The notes under the pieces were generated by a model, which searched no databases, was not told the DNA's origin, and saw nothing but the letters and a program-made list of their open reading frames with translations. Of a stretch of 64,000 nucleotides of DNA, positions 8,522 to 18,829 are shown in pieces. Each line of letters opens with the position of its first letter. Positions within the stretch are counted from its first letter, which is position 1. The position numbers and the translations under genes were made by a program. The stretch spans positions 124,001 through 188,000 of the forward strand of contig NZ_FZNT01000003.1 of NCBI RefSeq assembly GCF_900188235.1, in the 5' to 3' direction. This DNA is from Lutibacter agarilyticus (lineage in GTDB: Bacteria > Bacteroidota > Bacteroidia > Flavobacteriales > Flavobacteriaceae).

Positions 8522-8881
8522 ATGAAAAAATTACTTTTATTAACCTTTTTATTCCTTTTAACTTTTGGTTTTGCGCAGCAAAATAACAGAAGAATCACGG
8601 TTATTAAAAATAATGAACCTTCAATTACTTTAACATCCGTTTCAGCATCTCCAAATCCATTAGTTACAAATACTCGAATAACTTTTAAGTCTTCAAAAAA
8701 ACAATTAATAAATTTTTCTGTAAAAAGTTTATTGGGAAAAATTGTTTTTCAAGAACAGGTGAACAGTAAAACTGGAATAAACACCATTTATTTTGAACGT
8801 AATAATATATCAAAAGGAATGTATATTTATACCTTACATAGTGAAACTGAAGTTATTTCAAAAAGATTGGTTATTAAATGA
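8522..8881 (+). CDS. Minimal secreted protein consisting mainly of a T9SS type A sorting domain
   Basis: 119 residues from the ATG at 8522; a TTG three bases earlier is less likely as the start. A Sec signal peptide MKKLLLLTFLFLLTFGFAQ is followed by about 25 linker residues. Then comes an approximately 75-residue domain with the features of type IX secretion C-terminal signals: SASPNPLV near its start, a central SLLGKIV, GINTI, NISKGMYIYTL and the terminal KRLVIK. There is no room for a cargo domain. The stop overlaps the rnz start as ATGA, so the two are translationally coupled. Confidence 0.8.
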   Translation: MKKLLLLTFLFLLTFGFAQQNNRRITVIKNNEPSITLTSVSASPNPLVTNTRITFKSSKKQLINFSVKSLLGKIVFQEQVNSKTGINTIYFERNNISKGMYIYTLHSETEVISKRLVIK

Positions 8882-9795
8882 GTTTAAAACTTACTGTTTT
8901 AGGCTGCCATTCTGCAACACCTAGGGTAAACGCACATCCAACTTCGCAGTTTTTAGAAATAAAAAACCACCATTTTTTAATTGATTGTGGAGAAGGAACT
9001 CAAGTTCAATTACGAAAATACAGCATTAAGTTTTCAAAAATTAAACATATTTTTATATCTCATTTACACGGTGATCATTTTTTTGGTTTGGTGGGATTAG
9101 TTTCTACATTCAGACTCTTAAATCGTGAAAATGAATTGCATGTATACGGTCCAAAAGGCATTAAAGAAATTATTACTTTACAACTAAAACTCTCAAATTC
9201 CTGGACGCATTACCCTTTATTATTTCACGAACTATCATCTAATAAACCCGAACTTATTTTTGAAGATGCAACTGTTGAAGTTCATACAATTCCTTTAAAT
9301 CATAGAGTTTATACCAATGGTTTTTTATTTAAAGAAAAATTAGGCGAACGCAAATTAAATATGAATAAGGTGTTACAATACTCAGAAATTGAAACTTGTG
9401 ATTATCAAAATTTAAAAAACGGTAGAGATTTTATTCTGAAAAATGGAACACTTCTAAAAAACAACACCTTAACTTTAGATCCAACTCCTCCAAAAAGTTA
9501 TGCTTTTTGCAGTGATACTAGTTATTTTCCTGAAATAATTCCGCAGATAAAAAATGTAACCTGTTTATATCATGAAACTACTTTTTTAAAGGATAAAGAA
9601 AGCCTAGCTACAACCACAATGCATTCAACAGCAGAACAAGCCGCAAAAATTGCAAAAGAGGCAACTGTTAAACAATTAATCATTGGACATTACAGTGGTC
9701 GCTATAAAAATAAAGAAGCCTTTTTAAATGAAGCAACACCTATTTTTAAGAATACGCTATTAGCTGAAGAAGGAAAGGTATATACCATAAACTAA
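8878..9795 (+). CDS. rnz: Ribonuclease Z (tRNase Z)
   Basis: A 305-residue metallo-beta-lactamase-fold endonuclease that trims the 3' trailer of pre-tRNAs. The zinc motif HLHGDH is seen at residues 62-67, with DCGEGTQ at 36-42, the metal Asp in CSDTSYF (about 213), and the late His in IGHYSGRY (about 269). The length fits the short bacterial form. It is the last gene of the pyrR operon, with a 4-bp overlap with the preceding gene. Confidence 0.95.
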   Translation: MSLKLTVLGCHSATPRVNAHPTSQFLEIKNHHFLIDCGEGTQVQLRKYSIKFSKIKHIFISHLHGDHFFGLVGLVSTFRLLNRENELHVYGPKGIKEIITLQLKLSNSWTHYPLLFHELSSNKPELIFEDATVEVHTIPLNHRVYTNGFLFKEKLGERKLNMNKVLQYSEIETCDYQNLKNGRDFILKNGTLLKNNTLTLDPTPPKSYAFCSDTSYFPEIIPQIKNVTCLYHETTFLKDKESLATTTMHSTAEQAAKIAKEATVKQLIIGHYSGRYKNKEAFLNEATPIFKNTLLAEEGKVYTIN

Positions 9796-9902
9796 CTCTT
9801 TTTTTCATAAACAAAAACACCTTTTAATTTTAAAGTATCAAAAATTCAAGCAATCTATTATGTTTTTTTTGGAATATTTAAATATACTTAACAAAATACT
9901 AG

Positions 9903-10205
9903 TTTACAAATAGCGCCATAAATACCATTTACAATGAATTTTTTGAAACCTATCAAGGGATAGAAATTGAAGAACATATTAAAAAATTAATTGAATTAGA
10001 TTTTTTTCACCCGTTTAACACCTCTTTTTTTGTGTTACAAATACAGTATCTCAAGGTTTTGAATACGTTAGCAAAAATTTCAGAAAAACTCCATATTAGC
10101 AAACACACTGTTGATACGCATAGGAGAAATATCTTAAAAAAATTCAATCTTACTTCAACAGGAGAACTGCACAGTTACTTTAAAAGTAATATCGATCTCT
10201 TTTAA
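9903..10205 (+). pseudogene. Remnant of a LuxR/FixJ-type HTH regulator
   Basis: A 100-codon open frame without a usual start codon. Its last 45 residues read as a LuxR-type helix-turn-helix: ISEKLHISKHTVDTHRRN then LKKFNLTST, and the frame ends at TAA 10203-10205. The first half (NEFFETYQGIEIEEHIKKL, LDFFHPFNTSFFVLQ) resembles the N-terminus of PAS-LuxR proteins frequent in flavobacteria. The expected PAS core of roughly 100 or more residues and the start of the HTH (the usual KREKEVLxLIAxGLTxKEI) are missing or shortened to VLNTLAK. The simplest reading is a gene inactivated by internal deletions and loss of its start. A short translated fragment cannot be excluded. Confidence 0.7.
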
Positions 10206-10388
10206 AAATACTCAAATTGAGTATTGCATGGTAATTAATTATCTACTACTTTTCCATTTTATTACTAACAAATAAAAATCGTATTGGGGAAATTAGCTAT
10301 TTTTTAAGATAGATCATAAACGAATGCAGATACAAAATGCAATCTCAAATTTTATAAAATAGTTTAACTGAAAAATTATTAAATATCC

Positions 10389-10422
10389 AAAAAAAAAGCC
10401 CACTTAAAAGTGGGCTTTTTTT
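10389..10422. terminator. Bidirectional terminator (TPR gene / LuxR relic)
   Basis: The stem GCCCACTT / AAGTGGGC is bordered by A and T tracts on both sides, so it can work in both directions. It ends the minus-strand gyrA-TPR unit (stop at 10438). Confidence 0.85.
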
Positions 10423-10437
10423 ACACTAAATAGTATA

Positions 10438-11712
10438 TTATTTTAAATTCTCATAAACAGCCTTCATATCTTTAAGCTTATCTGTCAATTCTAAATTTTC
10501 ATATATACCAACTAAAATTTGAACAACTGATACATTTGAATTATCTATTTCATACGCTTTTTCATAATAAGGAAGTGCCTCTCTGTAAACCTCTTTTTGC
10601 TGATTTAATAATTTATCATACTTATCAAAATCGCTTAAACTTTTATTCATTTCTTCTTGAATAGGCTTTGTTTTGTCAAGAATAGTAGCCCCAATATTAT
10701 TATATGCATTTGAATTATTAGGATCTAATTCTATAACTTTTTCAAAGTTTTTAATTGCCTCTTCTATGTTATCCTCATTTTTATACATAACACCAATGTT
10801 TAAATATAAAGAAGTGTTTTCAGGGTCTAATTGAACTGCTTCTTCTAATAACTCTTTAAACTTAGTATTGTTACCTTTTTTGTAATTAACATTAGCCTCT
10901 GAAATTAACAATTGATAATTGTTTGGAAACTCTTGTCTTCCTGCTGCAATAATTTCTAAAGCTTTATCATAGTTTTCTTCAGCCATATAATTTTCAACCA
11001 TAATATTGTAAAGAATCCCTCTTCTTGACTCTTTAACCTCTGCTCTTGGATTTGTAGCTAATTTCATTTTCACTTGTGCATCCATTGCTTTTTTATCTGG
11101 ATAAGAAATATCTTCACCATTAATACCAGTCGCAATATACTCTGTTGTAACACCAGTATAACCCATATCTAATAATTGTTGAGAATATTTATTAGAATTT
11201 TCATGGTCATGCGCTTTAGAATACAAAAATGCCGCATTATCTAAAAATAATGTATCTTTTGGACTTAAAGTATACACTGTGTAAAACTTTTTAGCAGCTG
11301 CTTTGTAATCAGCATCAGCTTTAGTTTCAACGGCTTTTGAATAAGCATTTCTAGCTTGCTCCATTGTTTTTGCCTTTAATTTTTCAGATAATTCGTTAAT
11401 CTCAGAAGTATATTTAGGCTTGTTTGTTTCTTTTTCATAACTTATTAATTTATTAAAAGCTGCACTTACAGCTTTTAAATCAATAGGTTTTGCTCCATTT
11501 TTATAAGTCGCTAATGCTTTTATGTAATACACTTTAGCTGTTGTTTTTTGGTCGGCTCCTGAAAGCATTCCCTCTGCTTTATTCACCTGTGCCAAAGCAC
11601 TTGCAAAATCATTTGCTTTTAAAGCTTTTTCTGCAGCTTTTACTTCATTTTTTTGACCGAATACCGTCATGCTTATTAAAAAAGCAGACAGAATTAATAA
11701 TTGTTTCTTCAT
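10438..11712 (-). CDS. Exported tetratricopeptide-repeat protein
   Basis: 424 residues. The signal peptide MKKQLLILSAFLISMTVFGQ ends before a Lys/Glu-rich mature part, so the protein is periplasmic or at the cell surface. TPR motifs are clearest in the C-terminal half: consecutive repeats read NTSLYLNIGVMYKNEDNIEE and NSNAYNNIGATI (about residues 303-345). The N-terminal half has a shorter helical repeat (ALKANDFASALAQVNKAE). The gene lies 15 bp after gyrA, a pairing seen widely in flavobacteria, so it is probably read from the gyrA promoter. Its molecular partner is unknown. Confidence 0.88.
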   Translation of the reverse strand: MKKQLLILSAFLISMTVFGQKNEVKAAEKALKANDFASALAQVNKAEGMLSGADQKTTAKVYYIKALATYKNGAKPIDLKAVSAAFNKLISYEKETNKPKYTSEINELSEKLKAKTMEQARNAYSKAVETKADADYKAAAKKFYTVYTLSPKDTLFLDNAAFLYSKAHDHENSNKYSQQLLDMGYTGVTTEYIATGINGEDISYPDKKAMDAQVKMKLATNPRAEVKESRRGILYNIMVENYMAEENYDKALEIIAAGRQEFPNNYQLLISEANVNYKKGNNTKFKELLEEAVQLDPENTSLYLNIGVMYKNEDNIEEAIKNFEKVIELDPNNSNAYNNIGATILDKTKPIQEEMNKSLSDFDKYDKLLNQQKEVYREALPYYEKAYEIDNSNVSVVQILVGIYENLELTDKLKDMKAVYENLK

Positions 11713-11727
11713 TTTTGTTAAATTAAT

Positions 11728-14253
11728 TTATTCTTTATTTGTGTTCTCTTCGTTATTGTTTTCAACTTCCGTGCCATTTTCTGTTTGGTCTCCATCTATT
11801 TCTTCATCAACTTCTTCTTCATGAGCTACTTTTGCAACGGCAGCAATAGAATCGTCTCCTTTAATATTGATTAATTTTACACCTTGAGTTGCTCTACCCA
11901 TAACACGTAAATCTGAAACGGCCATTCTAATAGTAATTCCAGACTTGTTAATAATCATTAAATCGTCTTCATCTGTAACTTCCTTAATAGCTACTAAACC
12001 TCCGGTTTTATCGGTTACGTTAATCGTTTTAACACCTTTTCCTCCACGGTTGGTAACACGATAATCGTCTAAACTAGAACGTTTACCATAACCATTTTCA
12101 GAAACAACCAATACGTTACTTTCCTCACTATTTACAGCAATCATTCCAACAACCTCATCCTGCTCATTTTGTAAAGTAATACCTCTTACTCCAGAAGCAT
12201 TTCTACCCATAGGACGCGTTTTACCTTCTTCAAATCGAATAGATTTACCTGATTTTAAAGCCATCATTACTTGGCTATTACCATTGGTTAATTTAGCCTC
12301 TAATAATTCATCTCCCTCTTTAATTGTAATTGCATTAATACCATTAGTTCTAGGACGAGAATATTGTTCTAATGAGGTCTTTTTAACTTGACCATTTTTA
12401 GTTGCCATTATTATGTAATGATTATTTACATACTCTTCGTTCTTTAAATCTTCTGTAACTAAGAATGCTTTTACTTTATCGTCTTGTTCAATGTTTATTA
12501 AGTTTTGAATAGCTCTTCCTTTTGAAGTTTTTCCTCCTTCAGGGATTTCATATACACGCATCCAAAATACTTTCCCTTTTTGTGTAAAGAACAACATATA
12601 TTGGTGGTTGGTTCCAAGAAATAAATGCTCTAAGAAATCTTCATTTCTAGTTGAAACACCTTTTTGACCTCTTCCTCCTCTATTTTGAACTTTATACTCG
12701 TCTAAGTTTGTACGTTTTACATAACCCGCATGAGAAATAGTTACTACAACTTTAGAATTAGGAATCATATCTTCAATTGATAAATCTCCACCAGCATATT
12801 CAATCACCGATCTTCTATCATCACCGTATTTATCTCTAATTGTGATTAACTCATCTTTAATAATAGTGTAACGTCTTACCTCGTCGCTTAAAATATCTTT
12901 TAAATCTGCAATTAATTCAATAATTTCATCATACTCTGCTCTTAACTTATCTTGTTCTAGCCCCGTTAATTGACGCAAACGCATTTCAACAATTGCCTTA
13001 GCTTGAATTTCAGATAATTCGAAACGTTCTATTAAGCTCTCTCTAGCTTCATCAGCATTTGATGAACCCCTAATAATTTTAATTACTTCATCAATATTAT
13101 CACTTGCAATAATTAACCCTTCTAAAATATGCGCTCTTGCTTCCGCTTTTTTAAGTTCAAACTCAGTTCTTCTAACAATTACTTCGTGTCTGTGTTCAAC
13201 AAAATAATGAATTAATTGTTTTAAGTTTAATTGCTCAGGACGTCCGTTTACTAATGCAATATTATTTACACTAAATGATGTTTGAAGTGCTGTATATTTA
13301 TAAAGTTTATTTAATACAATATTGGGAATTGCATCTCTTTTTAATATATATACAACTCGCATTCCATTTCTATCCGATTCATCGCGAATATTAGCAATAC
13401 CTTCTAATTTCTTTTCATTTACTAAATCGGCAGTTTTTTTAATCATGTCTGCCTTGTTCACCTGATAAGGAATCTCAGTAACAATTATACACTCACGACC
13501 GTTTACTTCTTCAATTGTTGCCTTTGCGCGCATTACAATTCTACCCCTACCTGTTTCAAAAGCATCTTTTACACCTTCGTAACCGTAAATTATTCCCCCA
13601 GTTGGAAAATCAGGAGCCTTAATATGCTGCATTAATTCTGAAATTTCAATCTCTCTATTATCAATATAAGCTAAGGTTCCATTGATAACCTCTGTTAAAT
13701 TGTGAGGCGCCATATTTGTAGCCATACCAACTGCAATACCTGAAGCTCCGTTTACCAATAGGTTTGGTATACGTGTTGGCAAAACAGTAGGTTCTTTTAA
13801 TGTATCATCAAAATTTAATTTATGGTCTACCGTATCTTTTTCAATATCTGCAAGCATATCTTCCGATATCTTTTGCATTCTCACCTCTGTATAACGCATT
13901 GCTGCCGGACTGTCACCATCAACTGAACCAAAATTCCCTTGCCCATCAACCATCATATAACGAACACTCCAGTTTTGTGCCATACGTACCATAGAGTCGT
14001 ATACAGATGTATCACCGTGTGGGTGATACTTACCTAAAACTTCCCCAACTATTCTAGCTGATTTCTTATAAGATCCGGTTGCTTTAACTCCCAATTCATG
14101 CATTCCAAATAAAACCCTTCTATGTACAGGCTTTAAACCATCTCGCACATCTGGTAATGCCCTTGAAACTATTACTGACATTGAATAATCAATGTAAGCC
14201 GACTTCATTTCATCCTCTATGTTAATAGGTATCAATTTTTCTCCGTCTGCCAT
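11728..14253 (-). CDS. gyrA: DNA gyrase subunit A
   Basis: At 841 residues it is the expected length. It introduces negative supercoils together with GyrB. The winged-helix/tower part shows [13 protein letters not shown] (34-46) and the quinolone region [10 protein letters not shown] (77-86), with Thr at 82 and Asp at 86 where E. coli has Ser83 and Asp87. The catalytic Tyr is at 121 in AMRYTEVRM. The C-terminal beta-pinwheel carries a GyrA box form, [10 protein letters not shown], which supports gyrase rather than topoisomerase IV, and there is an acidic tail. Thr at the Ser83 position is wild type in several bacteria, so it is not evidence of selected resistance. It diverges from clpC. Confidence 0.97.
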   Translation of the reverse strand: MADGEKLIPINIEDEMKSAYIDYSMSVIVSRALPDVRDGLKPVHRRVLFGMHELGVKATGSYKKSARIVGEVLGKYHPHGDTSVYDSMVRMAQNWSVRYMMVDGQGNFGSVDGDSPAAMRYTEVRMQKISEDMLADIEKDTVDHKLNFDDTLKEPTVLPTRIPNLLVNGASGIAVGMATNMAPHNLTEVINGTLAYIDNREIEISELMQHIKAPDFPTGGIIYGYEGVKDAFETGRGRIVMRAKATIEEVNGRECIIVTEIPYQVNKADMIKKTADLVNEKKLEGIANIRDESDRNGMRVVYILKRDAIPNIVLNKLYKYTALQTSFSVNNIALVNGRPEQLNLKQLIHYFVEHRHEVIVRRTEFELKKAEARAHILEGLIIASDNIDEVIKIIRGSSNADEARESLIERFELSEIQAKAIVEMRLRQLTGLEQDKLRAEYDEIIELIADLKDILSDEVRRYTIIKDELITIRDKYGDDRRSVIEYAGGDLSIEDMIPNSKVVVTISHAGYVKRTNLDEYKVQNRGGRGQKGVSTRNEDFLEHLFLGTNHQYMLFFTQKGKVFWMRVYEIPEGGKTSKGRAIQNLINIEQDDKVKAFLVTEDLKNEEYVNNHYIIMATKNGQVKKTSLEQYSRPRTNGINAITIKEGDELLEAKLTNGNSQVMMALKSGKSIRFEEGKTRPMGRNASGVRGITLQNEQDEVVGMIAVNSEESNVLVVSENGYGKRSSLDDYRVTNRGGKGVKTINVTDKTGGLVAIKEVTDEDDLMIINKSGITIRMAVSDLRVMGRATQGVKLINIKGDDSIAAVAKVAHEEEVDEEIDGDQTENGTEVENNNEENTNKE

Positions 14254-14451
14254 ATATTTTTAATTTATTTTAGTGTCATTTTTTAACAAAGCAATATACA
14301 ATTTTTCACTTTTTTACAAGTTAATTATAGCGTTGTTTTTAGAATATTTATCAACAATAGTAATACTGCAATCAACTACACAAAACACTGATTATCAATT
14401 GGTTTAAAACCGACAAAATGACTGATTTTACAAAATATGAAAAAGTGGTGC

Positions 14452-14459
14452 TATTTTTG
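14452..14459 (+). promoter_or_regulatory. -7 box of the clpC promoter
   Basis: TATTTTTG matches TAnnTTTG and lies 51 bp before the clpC ATG. No convincing -33 TTG is seen. The rest of the 256-bp gyrA-clpC gap is AT-rich, with a short dyad around CGACAAAATGAC just upstream. Confidence 0.5.
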
Positions 14460-14510
14460 TAGTTTAAAAAGAAAAAAATCAGTTAAATTTACAATATAAA
14501 CACAAAAACT

Positions 14511-17051
14511 ATGGACGATAATTTTTCACCAAAAGTTAAAGATGTGATAGCATACAGTAAAGAAGAGGCCTTGCGTTTAGGTCACGATTTTATTGGTACT
14601 GAACATCTCATGCTTGGACTATTAAGAAAGGGAGAGGGAAAAGCTATTGAGATTCTGAATTCATTAGATATTAACCTTGATCATTTGCGTAAAAAAATTG
14701 AAGGCTTAAGCCCTATAAACCCAATTTCTGTTTTCACTAAAGAAAAGAAAAGCTTACATTTAACTAGGCAAGCTGAAAAAGCTTTAAAAACAACTTTTTT
14801 AGAAGCTAAATTATATAAAAGCGACGCTGTAAACACTGCACATTTATTGTTGTGTATTTTACGTAATGAAAATGACCCGACAACTAAACTACTTCACAAT
14901 TTTGATGCTAGTTACGAAGACGTTAAAAATATATTTAAAAATACTTATCAAGACGAAGAAATGGATTTACCAAAAGCTGAAAATCCTTCAGATGATGATT
15001 TTGACACACCAAAATCAAATCCGTTTGAACAGCCACAATCAGGAAAGTCAACTCAAAAGAAGTCAAAAACACCTGTTCTAGATAATTTTGGACGTGATTT
15101 AACGCGTTTAGCCGAAGAAGGAAACTTAGACCCTGTTGTAGGTCGAAAAAAAGAAATAGAACGCGTTTCTCAAATTTTAAGTCGAAGAAAAAAGAACAAC
15201 CCAATGTTAATTGGTGAACCTGGTGTAGGTAAATCTGCAATTGCTGAAGGGTTAGCTTTAAGAATTATTCAACGTAAAGTTTCTCGTATTCTTTTCAATA
15301 AAAGAATTGTTTCTCTTGATTTGGCCAGTTTAGTAGCCGGCACAAAATATAGAGGTCAGTTTGAAGAACGTATGAAAGCTTTAATGAATGAGTTGGAGAA
15401 AAACGATGATATTATTTTATTTATAGATGAAATTCATACCATTGTTGGTGCAGGTGGAGCTACAGGATCTCTAGATGCTTCAAACATGTTGAAACCTGCT
15501 TTAGCTCGTGGAGAAATACAATGTATTGGTGCCACTACTTTAGATGAGTTCCGTACAAATATTGAAAAAGATGGTGCTTTAGAACGAAGATTTCAAAAAG
15601 TAATTGTTGAACCTACCTCTGTTGAAGAAACAATTCAAATACTTGAAAACATAAAGGATAAATACGAAGAACACCACCATGTTAATTATACCGATGATGC
15701 AATTGAAGCTTGTGTAAAATTAACCAACAGGTATATGACCGATCGTTATTTACCAGACAAAGCTATTGATGCTTTAGATGAAGCTGGATCTCGAATTCAT
15801 ATTACCAATATTGTGGTGCCAAAAGAAGTATTGCAATTAGAAGCTGAATTAGAAAAAATAAAAGAAGACAAAACTGCAGCTGTTAACGGTCAAAAATACG
15901 AAGAAGCTGCTCGTTTACGTGATGATGAAAAACGTGTTGAAAGTTTATTAAAAACGGAACAAGCAAAATGGGAAGCTGCGTCTAAACTAAATCGTGAAAT
16001 TGTTACCGAAGATAATGTTGCTGAAGTAGTTTCAATGATGACAGGTATTCCTGTGAATAGAGTTGCTGAAGCTGAAAGCCACAGACTGCATGATTTACCT
16101 AATTTAATAAAAGGAAAAGTTATTGGTCAGGACGAAGCTGTTTCAAAAGTTGTAAAGGCTATTCAACGTAACCGTGTAGGATTAAAAGATCCTAACAAGC
16201 CAATTGGTTCATTTATCTTTTTAGGGCAAACAGGTGTTGGTAAAACACAGTTAGCAAAGGTATTAGCTACTGAGTTATTTGACAATGAAGATGCTTTGGT
16301 TAGAATTGATATGAGTGAGTATATGGAGAAATTTGCCATTTCTCGCTTAATTGGAGCGCCTCCAGGATATGTTGGTTACGAAGAAGGCGGACAGTTAACT
16401 GAAAAAATTAGACGCAAACCTTATGCTGTTGTTTTATTAGATGAAATTGAAAAAGCACATCCTGATGTGTTTAATATGTTACTTCAAATATTAGATGACG
16501 GACATATAACTGATAGCTTAGGACGAAAAATTGATTTTAGAAATACAATCATTATTATGACTTCTAACATTGGTTCTCGTCAATTAAAAGATTTTGGAGC
16601 TGGTGTTGGTTTTGGAACTGCTTCTAAAACTGCTCAAGCTGATGCAAATGCTAAAAGTGTTATTGAAAACGCCTTAAAAAAATCATTTGCTCCAGAATTT
16701 TTAAATAGAATTGATGATGTTATTGTATTTAACGCTTTAGAACGTGAAGATATTCATTCAATTATAGATATTGAATTGCATAAATTAATTTTAAGAATTG
16801 AAGATTTAGGTTACAAACTTACGTTAACCGATGAAGCAAAAGATTATATTGCAAATAAAGGATTCGACAAACAATACGGAGCCAGACCGTTAAAAAGAGC
16901 CATTCAAAAATATATTGAAGATGCTTTAGCTGAAGAAATTGTAAATTCACAATTAAAAGAAGGCGATTCTATCCATATGGATTTAGATAAAAAAACCGAG
17001 GAACTTACTATTAAAATTAGTAAAGGCAAAGGGAAAAATAAAGTTGAATAA
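14511..17051 (+). CDS. clpC: ATP-dependent Clp protease ATPase subunit ClpC
   Basis: An 846-residue Hsp100 unfoldase that feeds substrates to ClpP. Two Clp_N repeats occupy residues 1-145, followed by an acidic linker. AAA+ domain 1 has Walker A GEPGVGKS (235-242). A UVR-type coiled coil ([15 protein letters not shown], about 463-477) separates it from AAA+ domain 2 with GQTGVGKT. The UVR segment distinguishes ClpC from ClpA and ClpB. A VGF tripeptide after [10 protein letters not shown] is the expected ClpP-docking loop. Transcribed alone from the -7 box at 14452 and closed by a strong terminator. Confidence 0.95.
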   Translation: MDDNFSPKVKDVIAYSKEEALRLGHDFIGTEHLMLGLLRKGEGKAIEILNSLDINLDHLRKKIEGLSPINPISVFTKEKKSLHLTRQAEKALKTTFLEAKLYKSDAVNTAHLLLCILRNENDPTTKLLHNFDASYEDVKNIFKNTYQDEEMDLPKAENPSDDDFDTPKSNPFEQPQSGKSTQKKSKTPVLDNFGRDLTRLAEEGNLDPVVGRKKEIERVSQILSRRKKNNPMLIGEPGVGKSAIAEGLALRIIQRKVSRILFNKRIVSLDLASLVAGTKYRGQFEERMKALMNELEKNDDIILFIDEIHTIVGAGGATGSLDASNMLKPALARGEIQCIGATTLDEFRTNIEKDGALERRFQKVIVEPTSVEETIQILENIKDKYEEHHHVNYTDDAIEACVKLTNRYMTDRYLPDKAIDALDEAGSRIHITNIVVPKEVLQLEAELEKIKEDKTAAVNGQKYEEAARLRDDEKRVESLLKTEQAKWEAASKLNREIVTEDNVAEVVSMMTGIPVNRVAEAESHRLHDLPNLIKGKVIGQDEAVSKVVKAIQRNRVGLKDPNKPIGSFIFLGQTGVGKTQLAKVLATELFDNEDALVRIDMSEYMEKFAISRLIGAPPGYVGYEEGGQLTEKIRRKPYAVVLLDEIEKAHPDVFNMLLQILDDGHITDSLGRKIDFRNTIIIMTSNIGSRQLKDFGAGVGFGTASKTAQADANAKSVIENALKKSFAPEFLNRIDDVIVFNALEREDIHSIIDIELHKLILRIEDLGYKLTLTDEAKDYIANKGFDKQYGARPLKRAIQKYIEDALAEEIVNSQLKEGDSIHMDLDKKTEELTIKISKGKGKNKVE

Positions 17052-17052
17052 C

Positions 17053-17088
17053 AAAAAAAGGTTGAGAAATTCTCAACCTTTTTTTTTT
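17053..17088 (+). terminator. Terminator after clpC
   Basis: The stem AAAAGGTTGAGAA / TTCTCAACCTTTT with a long T run sits 2 bp after the clpC stop. The following thioredoxin gene starts only 17 bp later, so it must have its own promoter or depend on read-through. Confidence 0.88.
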
Positions 17089-17104
17089 GACTAAAAATCA
17101 CTCT

Positions 17105-17653
17105 ATGAAAATTAAAACTTTTATTTCATTCCTTTTCATTTTAGTATGTATTCAAAATATACATGCTCAAGAAAAACCAAAAAGCGTTGCGCTAATTTTA
17201 AAAGAAGCAAAACAACAGGCTACAATAGAAAATAAAAATGTTTTTGTAATGTTCACCGCTTCGTGGTGTGGTTGGTGTAAAAAAATGAAAGCAACAATGG
17301 AGACTCCTTCTGTTGAAAAGCTTTTCAACACCAATTATGTAATTAAGTACATTACTGTACTAGAACATAAAACAAAAAAACAACTTGAAAATCCAGGAAG
17401 CAAGGAGTTATTGAATAAATATGGAGGCAAAAATAACGGAATTCCTTTTTATCTTATTTTTGATAGTGACGGAAATTTGTTAGCCGACTCTAAAATGGTG
17501 AGCAATAAAAATGTTTTAAAAGGCGAAGGTACTAATATTGGTTGCCCAAGTACTAATGAAGAAATTGATGCGTTTGCTTATAAATTAAAAGAAACCTCCA
17601 ATTTAACCGATAAAGAATTGATTGCAATTGCAGCGGAATTTAAAAAAGAATAA
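17105..17653 (+). CDS. Secreted thioredoxin-like protein
   Basis: 182 residues from the ATG at 17105; a TTG at 17087 lies inside the clpC terminator and is unlikely. A signal peptide (MKIKTFISFLFILVCIQNIHAQ) precedes a thioredoxin fold with the redox pair in SWCGWCKK, and a cis-Pro region GIPFYLIFD. A roughly 20-residue insertion around GCPSTNEE contains an additional Cys. It resembles periplasmic thioredoxin_7 / DUF255-type proteins that reduce or isomerise disulfides. Its stop abuts the convergent glycosyltransferase gene with no intergenic base. Confidence 0.82.
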   Translation: MKIKTFISFLFILVCIQNIHAQEKPKSVALILKEAKQQATIENKNVFVMFTASWCGWCKKMKATMETPSVEKLFNTNYVIKYITVLEHKTKKQLENPGSKELLNKYGGKNNGIPFYLIFDSDGNLLADSKMVSNKNVLKGEGTNIGCPSTNEEIDAFAYKLKETSNLTDKELIAIAAEFKKE

Positions 17654-18604
17654 TTAGTTCGCAAACAATCCTTTTAAAAACCCCAATCCATACCCTGTAA
17701 ATTGAGTAATTGTTGTTAAAATACTCACAAAAGCAACACCTATATTTTTGTTTTTCAGTAATGAATCTAAAAAAATAATAAGAAAATAAGCTGTGAAAAA
17801 TCCCATAAAAATTGGATATCCTATAACTGAACTTATCACTGAGAACAACAATAAAACAATAAAAACTGAAGGAAACCAATATGTGATTTTTGCTGAACCC
17901 GGATATTTTCTATTTAAAAAAGGTCGGCCCTTTCCAAATGCGAATGTTTGTTTAAAAAACTGTTGAAATGTTGACCTTCTTTTATGATACACAAAAGCAT
18001 TTTTAATAAACTGGGTTTCAAAATTGTGTTCCCAAAGTCTGAACGTTAAATCTATATCCTCTCCTATTTTCATTTTTGAAAAGCCTTTTGTTACTTCAAA
18101 AGCTTCTCTTGAAATTCCAAAATTAAAACTTCTTGGTTGAAATTTATCAACTGCTTTTTTACTTCCACGTATACCACCTGTTGTAAAAAAAGAAGTCATA
18201 CTGTAATTTATTGCTTTCTGAATCGTTGTAAAAGATTCGTGAGCAGCATCAGCACCACCAAAAGCATCTGTATAATATTTAGTCAAAGCATTTTCAACTT
18301 CAACCAAATAATTAGGCGGAATAATACAATCGGAATCAAAAACAATAAAATAGTTGCCCAAAGCTTTTTGCATTCCAAAATTTCGACTTGCACCAGCACC
18401 AGTATTTTCCTTATAAAAATAGTGAAGGTTTAAATCCTTTGCATATTTTGAAACAACATCTTCAGCTTTAATTGTAGAACCATCTTCAACCACAATAACT
18501 TCAAAATTGTCTGAATACGTTTGGCACACTAAACTCTGCAACAACTCATCAATTTCAGTTGGGCGATTGTACACAGGAATAATTATGGAAAATTGCAGCT
18601 TCAC
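17654..18604 (-). CDS. Family 2 glycosyltransferase, membrane-anchored
   Basis: 316 residues with a GT-A fold: SIIIPVYNRPTEIDELL at the N-terminus, the nucleotide-binding VVEDGS, the metal-binding FDSDC (DxD type, about residue 89-93) and a later GEDIDLTFRLWE acceptor-side motif. Two to three hydrophobic helices at the C-terminus (about 240-310) anchor it to the inner membrane. The donor and acceptor sugars cannot be told. It stands alone, flanked by a convergent thioredoxin gene and a repeat element. Confidence 0.88.
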   Translation of the reverse strand: MKLQFSIIIPVYNRPTEIDELLQSLVCQTYSDNFEVIVVEDGSTIKAEDVVSKYAKDLNLHYFYKENTGAGASRNFGMQKALGNYFIVFDSDCIIPPNYLVEVENALTKYYTDAFGGADAAHESFTTIQKAINYSMTSFFTTGGIRGSKKAVDKFQPRSFNFGISREAFEVTKGFSKMKIGEDIDLTFRLWEHNFETQFIKNAFVYHKRRSTFQQFFKQTFAFGKGRPFLNRKYPGSAKITYWFPSVFIVLLLFSVISSVIGYPIFMGFFTAYFLIIFLDSLLKNKNIGVAFVSILTTITQFTGYGLGFLKGLFAN

Positions 18605-18625
18605 TAATATTTAATTTTTCGATTT

Positions 18626-18633
18626 CAAATTTA
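18626..18633 (-). promoter_or_regulatory. -7 box of the glycosyltransferase promoter
   Basis: On the minus strand TAAATTTG fits TAnnTTTG, 22 bp before the glycosyltransferase ATG. The -33 region is unconvincing. Confidence 0.45.
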
Positions 18634-18674
18634 GGCTATTTATTATAAATAGTTGGTACTATCTAAAATGAAAA

Positions 18675-18804
18675 AAACTGTCTAAAAAGTAAACTTTTAG
18701 TCAACCTAAATTTAATTTAGGTTCTCAAAATGATTAATTATCATTATGATTAGATTCTGAATCAAGTTCAGAATGACGAGTTTTAACACTTTTCAGACAG
18801 TCTT
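18675..18804. repeat. Nested palindromic repeat, copy A
   Basis: An outer inverted repeat (CTGTCTAAAAAGT at the left, ACTTTTCAGACAG at the right) encloses two smaller hairpins. The left one is CAACCTAAAT-TTAATTTAGGTT and the right one is TCTGAATCAAGTTCAGA followed by ATGAC. The same building blocks recur at 20601-20681 and 38252-38329. It carries no open frame, so it looks like a non-autonomous REP/MITE-like element. It lies between the glycosyltransferase and acyl-CoA dehydrogenase genes and may terminate the latter. Confidence 0.75.
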
Positions 18805-18829
18805 AATATTTAAATGTGCTTGCTAGAAA

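Larger units (their letters stand above)
9796..10437. other. Intergenic region of 642 bp holding a decayed regulator and a terminator
   Basis: This gap between rnz (plus) and the TPR gene (minus) contains the LuxR-type relic at 9903-10205 and the terminator at 10389-10422. The stretches 9796-9902 and 10206-10388 are AT-rich and show nothing I can name. Confidence 0.7.

Noticed and set aside
13998-14015. Thr82 of GyrA as a quinolone-resistance change
   Set aside because: Thr at the position equivalent to E. coli Ser83 is wild type in several bacteria, and nothing else suggests selection.
17087-17104. TTG start for the thioredoxin-like protein
   Set aside because: It lies in the clpC terminator and adds a polar stretch before a normal signal peptide that starts at the ATG at 17105.
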